This document shows, in pieces, positions 8,215-15,677 of a DNA stretch of 64,000 nt. The notes beneath the pieces are model-generated. The model was not told the DNA's origin. It did no database searches and saw only the letters and a list, made by a program, of their open reading frames with translations. Made by a program: the position numbers and the translations under genes. Location: positions 2,040,501 through 2,104,500 of the forward strand of contig NZ_CP012154.1 of assembly GCF_001187785.1 (NCBI RefSeq), in the 5' to 3' direction. The stretch's first letter is position 1. The number at the start of each line of letters is the position of its first letter. This DNA comes from Wenzhouxiangella marina. Its GTDB lineage: Bacteria > Pseudomonadota > Gammaproteobacteria > Xanthomonadales > Wenzhouxiangellaceae.

Positions 8215-10478
8215 GTCGCGGTCCTCCGTCCGCCGCGCTGCTCGGGGGCCATCCGGTCCTGGGGCAACAGGCGTGGCAACTCGGACATCGGGATGATGCC
8301 TTCGATGACGTGATCCAGCGCACTGTCGCGCATGGTGATCAGGCCATTGTCGAGGGCACGCCAGCGGAGCTCTCCGATCGCCGGCCGCCGCGAGATCAGG
8401 TCGCGCAGTTCATCGTTGACCTGCAGGAACTCGACGACGGCGATACGGCCATGGGTGCCCCGCCCTCCGCAGTCGACGCAGCCTCGACCTTCATAGCACT
8501 TGAATTCGCTGGGCACCTGTTCCGGGAACAGCTCGCGCAGGATGCGCGGGTCCGGCTCGACCTGCTGCCGGCAATTGGGGCAGATGCGTTTAGCCAGGCG
8601 CTGCGCGATGACCGCCCTGAGCTCGCTGGCGAGCGAATTGGGCAGCACCTCGAGATCGTACATGCGCTGCATGGCGTCGACGGAGTCGTTGCTGTGCAGG
8701 GTCGAAAGCACCAGGTGCCCCGTCTGCGAGGCGCGAATCGCCTCCAGCGCGGTTTCACGGTCGCGGATCTCACCGACCAGGATGACGTCGGGGTCCTGGC
8801 GAACGAAGGACCGCATGGCATCGGCGAAGCCGAAACCGATGTCCGGGCGAGCGCGAGTCTGCTGGATGTTGTCGATCGAATACTCGATCGGGTCTTCGAC
8901 CGTGATCACCTTGCGTCGGCCGTCGTCGGCCAGCTGCTGAAGGCCGGCGTACAGGGTCGTCGACTTGCCCGATCCCGTCGGGCCCACGACCAGCACCAGA
9001 CCGGCGGGGTTGTCGAGCAGGCGCTCGTAGTGGCCGGCCACGGTGGTCGCCATGCCCAGTTCGTCCAGGCCGAGCACGCGACCGGTCTGCGAGAGCAGAC
9101 GAATGACCGCGTGCTCCCCATGCAGGGAAGGCTGGATCTGGACCCGGAGGTCGTAGTTGGTGTTGCCGACGCGCATGTGCGAGCGGCCGCCCTGCGGCAG
9201 GCGTCGCTCGGCGATGTTGATTTCCGCCCGCACCTTGATCACGTTGATCAGGCCCGCGTGGTCCCTGGGCGTCAATCGATAGTGGGTCAGATCGTGCAGT
9301 TCGCCATCGGAACGGATCCGGATGCGGATGCGGTTCCCGTAGCGTTCGACGTGCACGTCACTGGCATTGGCGCTGACGGCGTCGAGCAGGATCGCTTCGT
9401 AGATCGACACCAGATAGTGGCTGATCTCGTTCTTCGACAGTTCGAGCAGGTCCTGATTGCTCGCCTGCTCGCTCGGCGACTCGGACCAGCTCAGCATCTG
9501 TTCGCTTCGCTCGGTCAACTCCAGGGCCGACCAGATGCGCCGGAAATCGGTCGGCGTGACCAGCAGGCAGCGCACTCGCCCGCAGGCCTCCATGCCCATT
9601 GCCTCGTCCTGGCTGAGGTCCGGGTTGTCGGTCACCACGACCAGGCCCTCATCGCCCAGGGACACCGGCAGCACCCGGCGATTGTCGAGGAAAGTGCGCG
9701 AATAGCGGTGGAAGAGCTCGCTGTCGAGCCGCTGGAGCACCTCGTCGGCGCCAACGAACTTCATGTCGCGTTGGCGGGCCAGAGTACGGTAGAAATCCGC
9801 GTCTTCCAGGCCCAGTCGATTTCGGATCACGGCCAGGACCGGTTCGTGCCGACGGTGGGCCTCCTCACGAGCCCGGTCGAGCATCGCCGGCTCGACGAAA
9901 CCGAGGTCGATCAGGATCTGGCTGCTCGAGCGGGAAAAGATCACCGTGCCGAGCGCCCGCGGCGCGCCGTCTTCGGCACCCGCCTGCCGCTGGATCAGCA
10001 CCGGATGCTCACGCTCGGGGCCCTCGAGGGTATAGAGAAAGCCGTCCTCGCTCAGCTGATCCAGCAGCACGTCGAGACGGTCGAGACTGCAGACCGAAAG
10101 AATCAGATCGAAGCGCGCCGAGCGTTCCGGCCAGCCGTCTTCGCCCCGGCCGACGCGGACCTCGACCCGCTCCAGGCCGATGCGGGCGAGATTGGCGCGT
10201 GCGATCTCGGCGATCGCAGGTTCTTTCTCGAGAACGCAGACCCGATCGCTGGTACAGGCCATCAAGGCCGGAAGATAACCGGAACCACCGCCGACCACGA
10301 GCACCCGGGCCCCGCTGGGCACTTCGCCCATCAGGGTCAGCAGATGGCGCATCGCATTGCGGGGTGGGATGGTCCGACCGGAGATGACGTGGCGGAGATC
10401 GGGAGAGGCCACGAATCGTGACCGGTCGATCCGGTCGACGATGTGCGCCACCTGGTGTTCCGACAGACGCGCGTTCAC
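8211..10478 (-). CDS. Methyltransferase/GspE-type ATPase fusion (T2SS/T4P ATPase family)
   Basis: 755 residues with a GTG start. Residues about 1-165 look like a protein-isoaspartate O-methyltransferase-type Rossmann domain, with SAM motif I VLVVGGGSGYLPAL (59-72) and FDLILSVC (123-130). Residues about 180-320 resemble the GspE/MshE N-terminal domain, but the RLG c-di-GMP motifs are not preserved. Residues 350-755 are a full secretion ATPase: Walker A GPTGSGKSTT (499-508), Asp box ITVEDPIEY (525-533), Walker B DPDVILVGEIRD (562-573), His box TGHLVLSTLHSN (586-597), and a zinc site CPNC (633-636) with CVDC (667-670). A -10-like GATAAT lies at 10567-10572 on the minus strand. No other pilus or type II secretion gene is adjacent. 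Confidence 0.85.
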   Translation of the reverse strand: MNARLSEHQVAHIVDRIDRSRFVASPDLRHVISGRTIPPRNAMRHLLTLMGEVPSGARVLVVGGGSGYLPALMACTSDRVCVLEKEPAIAEIARANLARIGLERVEVRVGRGEDGWPERSARFDLILSVCSLDRLDVLLDQLSEDGFLYTLEGPEREHPVLIQRQAGAEDGAPRALGTVIFSRSSSQILIDLGFVEPAMLDRAREEAHRRHEPVLAVIRNRLGLEDADFYRTLARQRDMKFVGADEVLQRLDSELFHRYSRTFLDNRRVLPVSLGDEGLVVVTDNPDLSQDEAMGMEACGRVRCLLVTPTDFRRIWSALELTERSEQMLSWSESPSEQASNQDLLELSKNEISHYLVSIYEAILLDAVSANASDVHVERYGNRIRIRIRSDGELHDLTHYRLTPRDHAGLINVIKVRAEINIAERRLPQGGRSHMRVGNTNYDLRVQIQPSLHGEHAVIRLLSQTGRVLGLDELGMATTVAGHYERLLDNPAGLVLVVGPTGSGKSTTLYAGLQQLADDGRRKVITVEDPIEYSIDNIQQTRARPDIGFGFADAMRSFVRQDPDVILVGEIRDRETALEAIRASQTGHLVLSTLHSNDSVDAMQRMYDLEVLPNSLASELRAVIAQRLAKRICPNCRQQVEPDPRILRELFPEQVPSEFKCYEGRGCVDCGGRGTHGRIAVVEFLQVNDELRDLISRRPAIGELRWRALDNGLITMRDSALDHVIEGIIPMSELPRLLPQDRMAPEQRGGRRTAT

Positions 10479-10604
10479 GACTGAATGCCCTGAATGAGCA
10501 TGACGTCGACCCCCCTTTCATGGTCTTCGTTTGCTGGCCGCCCGGACGGGGCGACCTTATCTTCAAATTATCAGAAATGCACCGGCTTGCAAAGCTCCGA
10601 GCCC

Positions 10605-10949
10605 TCAGCCCGGCGGCCAGTTCATCTGGCGACCGCCAAGCAGATGCAGGTGGATATGGAAGACCGACTGCCCGCCGTGCTCATTGCAGTTCATCACCAG
10701 CCGGTAGCCGTCCTCGGCCAGACCCTCGTCGGCGGCCAGCTGTCGCGCCGTGAGCACCATGCGACCGACCAGCTCGGCCTGATCGTCCTTGATATCGTTG
10801 ATCGTCGCCACCCGCTGCTTGGGGATGATAAGAATGTGCACCGGCGCCTGAGGATTGACGTCGCGAAACGCCAGGATGTCATCGGTCTCGTGAACGATGT
10901 CGGCCGGAATCTCGCGGCGGATGATGCGTTCGAAAAGATCAGTGGACAT
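10605..10949 (-). CDS. hinT: HIT family nucleotide hydrolase (HinT-like)
   Basis: 114 residues. The histidine-triad motif HIHLHLLGG lies near the C-terminus, preceded by the family stretches IPADIVHETDDILAF and PQAPVHILIIPK. HinT proteins hydrolyse purine phosphoramidates and aminoacyl-AMP. The ATG at 10949 lies inside the 3' end of the SDR gene (11-base overlap), so the two are probably translated from one message. Confidence 0.9.
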   Translation of the reverse strand: MSTDLFERIIRREIPADIVHETDDILAFRDVNPQAPVHILIIPKQRVATINDIKDDQAELVGRMVLTARQLAADEGLAEDGYRLVMNCNEHGGQSVFHIHLHLLGGRQMNWPPG

Positions 10950-11637
10950 GTTCGTCTTGCTCCTTGTTGATTTGCTCGAGCACGCGGGTCGCCACCTGCT
11001 CGATCGCGTCGAACTCCTCCGGCCTGGCCGCGGGCCAGGCAGCGGATCTCAGTGCACTGAAGAAGGGCCCTGGATCGATCTCCATGACCCGCGGCCCGGC
11101 GGCGCCGAGCTCTCGAGCCAAAGTCCTGGCCATCCAGGCACGCCCGGCCTGGGCCACGCCGTAGGCCGCCCAGTGCCCCGGGCGCTCCAGGCAATGGCGG
11201 TCGGAAATGAACACCAGTCGAGCGCCCTCGGTGGCCTGCATCAGACCCAGTAGTGCGTTGCTCAACAATTGCGGGCCGGTCAGACCGGTCTGCAGGATCC
11301 GCATCCACTCCTCCGCCGGTTGATGAGCCAGCGGCCGCAGGGCCACGAAGGCCGCCGCATTGTGAATCAGGCCATCGAGGCGACCGAACTGCGCTTCGAC
11401 CGTCGACGCCACCTGCTCGTAGTCCGCCGGCCCGGCGCCGGCCAGGTCCAGCGGCAGCAGGACCGGCACAGGCCTGCCCTGCTCGGCCAGCTGGTCGTGC
11501 AGCTGATTGAGCGCGGCTTCGTTCTTGTCCAGCGCGATGCAGTCATTGCCCGCCGCCAGCAGCTGGCGGACCAGCTCGGCGCCCAGGGTGCCGGCCGCTC
11601 CGGTGACCAGCCACAAGGGTTTCTCCGATTGCGTCAT
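10939..11637 (-). CDS. YciK-like SDR protein with lost catalytic residues
   Basis: 232 residues, Rossmann-fold short-chain dehydrogenase family, closest to YciK. The nucleotide-binding loop reads TGAAGTLG (residues 12-19) and the NNAG-equivalent reads HNAAA (92-96). The catalytic Tyr is present (Y159) but the motif reads YGVAQ, so the essential Lys is Gln163. The position aligned with the catalytic Ser is Asp146 (FISDRH against FTSSSV in E. coli YciK). It therefore probably does not work as an ordinary NAD(P)-dependent reductase. In Pseudomonas a yciK-like gene follows ubiG-mupP; here several genes intervene. Confidence 0.75.
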   Translation of the reverse strand: MTQSEKPLWLVTGAAGTLGAELVRQLLAAGNDCIALDKNEAALNQLHDQLAEQGRPVPVLLPLDLAGAGPADYEQVASTVEAQFGRLDGLIHNAAAFVALRPLAHQPAEEWMRILQTGLTGPQLLSNALLGLMQATEGARLVFISDRHCLERPGHWAAYGVAQAGRAWMARTLARELGAAGPRVMEIDPGPFFSALRSAAWPAARPEEFDAIEQVATRVLEQINKEQDEHVH

Positions 11638-11679
11638 TCGACCCGAGTCTCCACGACTAAAAACCGGCATTGTCGCAGA

Positions 11680-11708
11680 TTGACTTCCATCTCGTACGCC
11701 ACCATAGT
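11680..11708 (+). promoter_or_regulatory. Promoter of the FmdB gene, apparently leaderless
   Basis: TTGACT (11680-11685), a 17-base spacer and CATAGT (11703-11708), with only 7 bases to the ATG at 11716. Transcription would begin at or within a base of the start codon, giving a leaderless mRNA. No Shine-Dalgarno sequence is present. Confidence 0.6.
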
Positions 11709-11715
11709 TCTCCAT

Positions 11716-12000
11716 ATGCCGTTCTACGAATACATCAACGACGAAGCGCCGGGCTGCGAGCACTGCAAGCAGACCTTCAGCGTGCTCCAGCGCCTGTCCG
11801 ACCCGCCCCTCGAGCACTGCCCCGAATGCCTGGCCGCCGTGCGGCGGATCATTTCATCGCCGAATGTGGTGGCCGGCCAGTCCCATCGGCTGAAGGAATC
11901 GAACATCGAGAAGGCGGGCTTCACCCAGTACAAGAAGATCGGCAAGGGTGTGTACGAGAAGACGGCCGGCAAAGGCCCGGGGGTCATCAGTGCGGATTGA
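11716..12000 (+). CDS. FmdB family zinc-ribbon protein
   Basis: 94 residues. N-terminal MPFYEYIND followed by two CxxC knuckles (CEHCKQTF at about residues 14-21 and CPEC at about 36-39) forms the FmdB/CxxC_CxxC_SSSS zinc ribbon; the C-terminal half is Lys/Gly rich. The family is annotated as putative regulatory protein, but its molecular function is not firmly known. In many proteobacteria it precedes aspS; here it precedes a Slp lipoprotein and overlaps it by 11 bases. Confidence 0.87.
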   Translation: MPFYEYINDEAPGCEHCKQTFSVLQRLSDPPLEHCPECLAAVRRIISSPNVVAGQSHRLKESNIEKAGFTQYKKIGKGVYEKTAGKGPGVISAD

Positions 12001-12502
12001 CGCCTACCCCAAGCCAGGGCTCGGACTCGCCCTTTTGCTGTCGGCCAGCCTGCTGCTGGTCGCCTGTGCCACCAGCCCGGTCGCCACCGATGGCGAGGAG
12101 ATCGCGCCAGTGGGCCCGGCCCACGTACTCGAAGACCAGAGCCTGGTCGGTGAACTCGTCGTCTGGGGTGGGCGCATCGTCGAGGTCGAGAACCGCGCCG
12201 ATCGAACCCTGCTGGTGGTGGCCAGCCTGCCCCTCGACCGGGCCGACCGTCCCCGCCTCCACTATGAACCCGGCGTGCGCTTCATCGCCGAGCAGCCAGG
12301 CTATCTGGAGCCCCTCACCTTCGCGCCCGGCCGTTTCGTCACGATCCTCGGGACCGTCAGCGGGACCCGGATTCGGGCCGTCGGCGACTACGATTACCTG
12401 CACCCCACCATGGACATCGAAAAGCTGCACCTGTGGCCCTCGGATCCGATGATGTGGTCACCGCACTGGCGCTGGAATTTCGGTATCGGCATCCGGCTCT
12501 GA
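11990..12502 (+). CDS. Slp family outer-membrane lipoprotein
   Basis: About 170 residues from the GTG at 11990. A hydrophobic signal ends in the lipobox LVAC, followed by an acidic mature protein with the Slp signatures GGRIVEVENR and YDYLHPTMDIEKLHLW. Slp is a starvation/stationary-phase lipoprotein of the outer membrane. The GTG start is chosen because it puts a normal signal peptide directly before the lipobox; the upstream in-frame extension lies wholly inside the FmdB gene. It is convergent with the next gene, 5 bases between stops. Confidence 0.85.
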   Translation: MRIDAYPKPGLGLALLLSASLLLVACATSPVATDGEEIAPVGPAHVLEDQSLVGELVVWGGRIVEVENRADRTLLVVASLPLDRADRPRLHYEPGVRFIAEQPGYLEPLTFAPGRFVTILGTVSGTRIRAVGDYDYLHPTMDIEKLHLWPSDPMMWSPHWRWNFGIGIRL

Positions 12503-12507
12503 GCCGT

Positions 12508-13353
12508 TCAGATCGCCTTTCCCCGACGTAGACGACGCGCCGTGCGCCAGGCGCGCCAGACATTGCCGGCGTGGGACGGCAGCAGTCGCTGATCCAGCAA
12601 GCGACGCGGCTTCCGATCGATCATCAGGGCCAGGCGACGGTCCAGACTCCAATGGATGAGCAGATGGCGGTGCCGCCAGCCTGACTCGCGGTCCAGGCCG
12701 TCGATGGCCAGGCGTGCCTGGCTCATGGCTTCGTGGATGAGGCTTCTGACGAGGCCATCGAAGCCGGTGCCGGCCTGGCCTGCAATGACGTCGTTGCGCG
12801 AGACCTGATAGTCGGCCTGCAGCTCCAGTGGCACCCACCAACGCTCGGCGCGGGCATCAATGGCCAGATCACGAACCAGTCGCACCAGATAGGCGGCCGC
12901 CGCCAGTTCGGCGAAACGCTCGGTCAGCCCCTGATCAGCGTCCAGCAGTCGCGACTCCAGCCGGCCCATCGGCCCGCCGATGCGCAGGCAGAAGGCCCTG
13001 AGCTCCGACACCCGCTCGAAGCGGGGCCGTGCTTCCAGCGTGGCGATGGCGTCGGCCACCGACTCGAACTCGGAGGCCGGCACGCGCTGCAGGACCTCGG
13101 TTTGCTCGAGTGCCTGGACAACGGGATGCCGACGGCCCGGCGAGTGCTCGTCCCGCAGGGTCTCTCGCCACCAGCCCAGCTTGGCCTCGGCCACCGAGGC
13201 CTCGGAAATTTCGGCCAGGGCACCGAGCTCCCCCACCAGGGTGCGCAGGGCCAGGATGGCATCCCGCTCGTCGTCGGGAGCGAACGCCAGGCTCGCCGCC
13301 ATCGGGTTTCCCGGCACCAGCATGCGGTCCCGGCACCAGGCCAGCGCATCCAT
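12508..13353 (-). CDS. Squalene/phytoene synthase-family protein, NDUFAF6-like
   Basis: 281 residues. The pattern SLAFAPDDERDAILALRTLVGEL then KLGWWRETL matches the NDUFAF6-like branch of the squalene/phytoene synthase superfamily. The second Asp motif survives as DLAID (residues 162-166). At the first, where true prenyl synthases carry DxxxD, the sequence is GELGALAE (41-48), so head-to-head prenyl transfer is unlikely. NDUFAF6 is a complex I assembly factor in eukaryotes; the bacterial role is unclear. The start codon shares one base with the hslO stop, so the pair is translationally coupled. Confidence 0.72.
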   Translation of the reverse strand: MDALAWCRDRMLVPGNPMAASLAFAPDDERDAILALRTLVGELGALAEISEASVAEAKLGWWRETLRDEHSPGRRHPVVQALEQTEVLQRVPASEFESVADAIATLEARPRFERVSELRAFCLRIGGPMGRLESRLLDADQGLTERFAELAAAAYLVRLVRDLAIDARAERWWVPLELQADYQVSRNDVIAGQAGTGFDGLVRSLIHEAMSQARLAIDGLDRESGWRHRHLLIHWSLDRRLALMIDRKPRRLLDQRLLPSHAGNVWRAWRTARRLRRGKAI

Positions 13354-14240
13354 CAGTGCAGGGTCCGGGATTCGGCCGTCGGCGCCTCGTCCATGAGAAC
13401 GGCGAGCTGCACGGGGTCGAAGGCGTAGGATTTACCACAGAATTCGCACTGGACTTCGACGGTCTCGGCGGCCTCCACCATCGACCGAATCTCCTCGGCG
13501 CCCAGACCGATCAGCACTCGCTCGACGCGGGCGCGCGAGCAGGGGCAATGGAATCGCAATGGCCGAGCGGGAAACTGGCGTCGCTCCTCGGCATGGAACA
13601 GACGATGGAACAGGCGTTCGTCAGCGACGTCGAGCAGCTCCCGGTCACCGACCGTGCCGACGAGATGTTCGAGCCGATTCCAGCCGTCCTCATCGCTGCC
13701 TTCGCCAGGCATCTTCTGGATCATCAGCGCACTGCCCTGCGTCCCGTCGACGGCCAGGCGCAAGCGAGTGGCCAATTGCTCCGAGCGCTCGAAGTAGGAC
13801 TCGAGCGCCTCGGCCAGATCGCGCCCTTCCAGCGGAACGATGCCCTGCCAGCGCTCACCGGCCTGCGTCGGCTCGAGGGTCAGAGTGAGAATTCCGCCCT
13901 GACGAAGGCTCTGCCAGAGGGCGTCACGCGACTCCGGCAGCAGTGCGTCTTCGGCCAGGCGAGCGACACAGCGCATGCCACCGTCATCGGTGCAGTCGGC
14001 CAGCAGGAACTTCAACGGCCCCGAGCTCTGCAGCTGCAGACTGATCCTGCCTTCGAACTTGAGGCCGGACGACAGCAGACCCGCCACCAGCAGGCCTTCG
14101 GCCAGCAGTTGCTCGACCGACGCGGGATAGCGATCGCTTCCGATGGCCTCCTTGAGGACTTCGCACAGATGCACGCGCACGCAGCGCGCATTGATCTCTT
14201 CGAACATCAAACGCTGAAGTTGGTCTTTCGTGTCTTGCAT
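13353..14240 (-). CDS. hslO: Redox-regulated holdase chaperone Hsp33
   Basis: 295 residues from the ATG at 14240 (E. coli Hsp33 has 292). A TTG 42 bases upstream is possible but less likely. The C-terminal redox switch is visible as CPC and CEFC, the zinc-binding CxC...CxxC set that opens under oxidative stress to activate holdase activity. It belongs to the minus-strand run efp, amidohydrolase, ubiG, mupP, hslO, NDUFAF6-like gene. Confidence 0.92.
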   Translation of the reverse strand: MQDTKDQLQRLMFEEINARCVRVHLCEVLKEAIGSDRYPASVEQLLAEGLLVAGLLSSGLKFEGRISLQLQSSGPLKFLLADCTDDGGMRCVARLAEDALLPESRDALWQSLRQGGILTLTLEPTQAGERWQGIVPLEGRDLAEALESYFERSEQLATRLRLAVDGTQGSALMIQKMPGEGSDEDGWNRLEHLVGTVGDRELLDVADERLFHRLFHAEERRQFPARPLRFHCPCSRARVERVLIGLGAEEIRSMVEAAETVEVQCEFCGKSYAFDPVQLAVLMDEAPTAESRTLH

Positions 14241-14278
14241 GATCTCGCTCGTGTCTGCCGCAGGGCGGCGCTGGCTGT

Positions 14279-14944
14279 TCAAGTCCCGGGCAGCAGTTCG
14301 AACAGTTGCCCGAATCGCTCGATCACCCGGTCGCCGCCCCAGTGCGGGAGCCGACTCGGGTCCTCGATGTAGCCCCAGGCCGCGATGACCGTGCGAGTTC
14401 CTGCCGCACGCCCGGCCACGACATCCCGCTCATCGTCACCCAGGAAGATCGACTGTTCCGGCGCCACGCCCAGACGTTCGCAGGCCGTCTGCACCGGCAA
14501 GGGGTCGGGCTTGGGGCGCGCTGTCGTGTCACCGGCGACCAGGGTGTCGAATAGATGGTGCCAGCCGGCACATTCCACAACCGGCCTGGCCAGTGCTTCG
14601 ACCTTGTTGGTCACGATGGCCAGCCGATACCCCGCCGCGCGCAGCGCCTCGAGGCCTTCGGCGACCTCGGGGAACGGCGCGCTGTGCTTCCAGAGCCGGG
14701 TTCGATAGTGCGCCAGGAACTCCTCGCGAAGGGATTCGCGCTCCGCCTCGACCAGGGGTCCGAAGCCCGCATCGATCAGCCCCAGGGCACCGCGCGTGGC
14801 TGCGGGGCGAAGCTGCGCCTCGGGCAGCGCCGGAAGCCCTCGGCGCAGGCGCAGATCGTTCAGAGTGCCGACGAGATCCGGCGCCGTATCCACCAGGGTG
14901 CCGTCGAGATCGAACAACAGCGCCCGGCAAGGCCGCTCGCTCAC
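14279..14944 (-). CDS. mupP: HAD-IA phosphatase, MupP/Gph type
   Basis: 221 residues from the GTG at 14944, which overlaps the ubiG stop (GTGA). HAD motif I LLFDLDGTLVDTAPDL, motif II VTNK, and motifs III/IV KPDPLPVQTACERL and FLGDDERD. Two reactions fit: 2-phosphoglycolate phosphatase (Gph) and N-acetylmuramic acid 6-phosphate phosphatase (MupP). The length and the position directly after ubiG and a TRZ/ATZ amidohydrolase match the Pseudomonas mupP locus, so MupP (peptidoglycan recycling) is favoured. Its partners AmgK and MurU are not in the window, so the call stays provisional. Confidence 0.68.
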   Translation of the reverse strand: MSERPCRALLFDLDGTLVDTAPDLVGTLNDLRLRRGLPALPEAQLRPAATRGALGLIDAGFGPLVEAERESLREEFLAHYRTRLWKHSAPFPEVAEGLEALRAAGYRLAIVTNKVEALARPVVECAGWHHLFDTLVAGDTTARPKPDPLPVQTACERLGVAPEQSIFLGDDERDVVAGRAAGTRTVIAAWGYIEDPSRLPHWGGDRVIERFGQLFELLPGT

Positions 14945-15663
14945 GAGCTCGGCCGGCGGGCGTGCAGCAGGTAGTTGATGGACGGCCTCCCCCCGATCCG
15001 AACCGTGCGCGAAAAAGGGTTGTAGCTCATGCCGGTGATCTCGAGCACCTCGAGGCCGGCCTGCCGACAAGCCGCCGCGAGCTCCGAGGGACGGATCAGA
15101 CGATCGTAGCGATGCGTGCCGCGCGGCAGCAGGCCAAGCAGGTATTCGGCCCCCACGATCGCTCCGGCCCAGGCCAGTGGACTTCGATTGATGGTCGAGA
15201 AGAACAGCTCACCCCCCGGCCGCGCGAGCTCGGCGCAGGCAGCCACCGTGCTGGCCGGATCGGGCACGTGCTCGAGCATTTCCAGGCAGCAGACCACGTC
15301 GAATTCGGCCGGCAGTTCCTCGGCCAGCTCCTCGGCCGTGCCCTGCCGGTAATCGATCTCCAGGCCGGATTCGGCACGATGCAGGCGAGCGACCGCCAGC
15401 GGCTTGCTCGCCGCATCCAGTCCCGTGACCCTGGCGCCTTTCTCGGCAAGCCCTTCGCAGAGCAGGCCGCCGCCACAGCCGATATCCACCACGCGCGAGC
15501 CGGCGATGCGACAACGCTCGGCAATCCAGGCCACGCGCGGCCCATTGATATCGTGCAGGGGGCGGAAATCGCCTTCGGGGTCCCACCAGCGCGCAGCCAG
15601 GGCGTCGAACTTGCTGGCTTCGGCGGGATCGAGATTGGCGACTCGTTCAGTGTGCTCGTTCAT
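14941..15663 (-). CDS. ubiG: Ubiquinone biosynthesis O-methyltransferase UbiG
   Basis: 240 residues. SAM-dependent methyltransferase with motif I VVDIGCGGGLLCEGLA and the UbiG-typical N-terminus EASKFDALAARWWDPEGDFRPLH. It carries out both O-methylations of ubiquinone synthesis at the membrane surface. It lies 14 bases after the amidohydrolase gene and overlaps the phosphatase start by four bases. Confidence 0.95.
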   Translation of the reverse strand: MNEHTERVANLDPAEASKFDALAARWWDPEGDFRPLHDINGPRVAWIAERCRIAGSRVVDIGCGGGLLCEGLAEKGARVTGLDAASKPLAVARLHRAESGLEIDYRQGTAEELAEELPAEFDVVCCLEMLEHVPDPASTVAACAELARPGGELFFSTINRSPLAWAGAIVGAEYLLGLLPRGTHRYDRLIRPSELAAACRQAGLEVLEITGMSYNPFSRTVRIGGRPSINYLLHARRPSS

Positions 15664-15677
15664 CGGGCAAAGTCTCC

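Noticed and set aside
9780-9940. c-di-GMP-binding MshE N-domain in the fusion ATPase
   Set aside because: The fold-level pattern is there, but the RLG signature residues are missing in both repeats, so binding cannot be claimed.
8310-10421. 703-codon open frame antisense to the GspE-type fusion
   Set aside because: GC-rich coding sequence leaves long open antisense frames; this one has low-complexity His/Gln/Arg/Asp composition, no domain and no RBS, while the minus-strand frame has full ATPase motifs.
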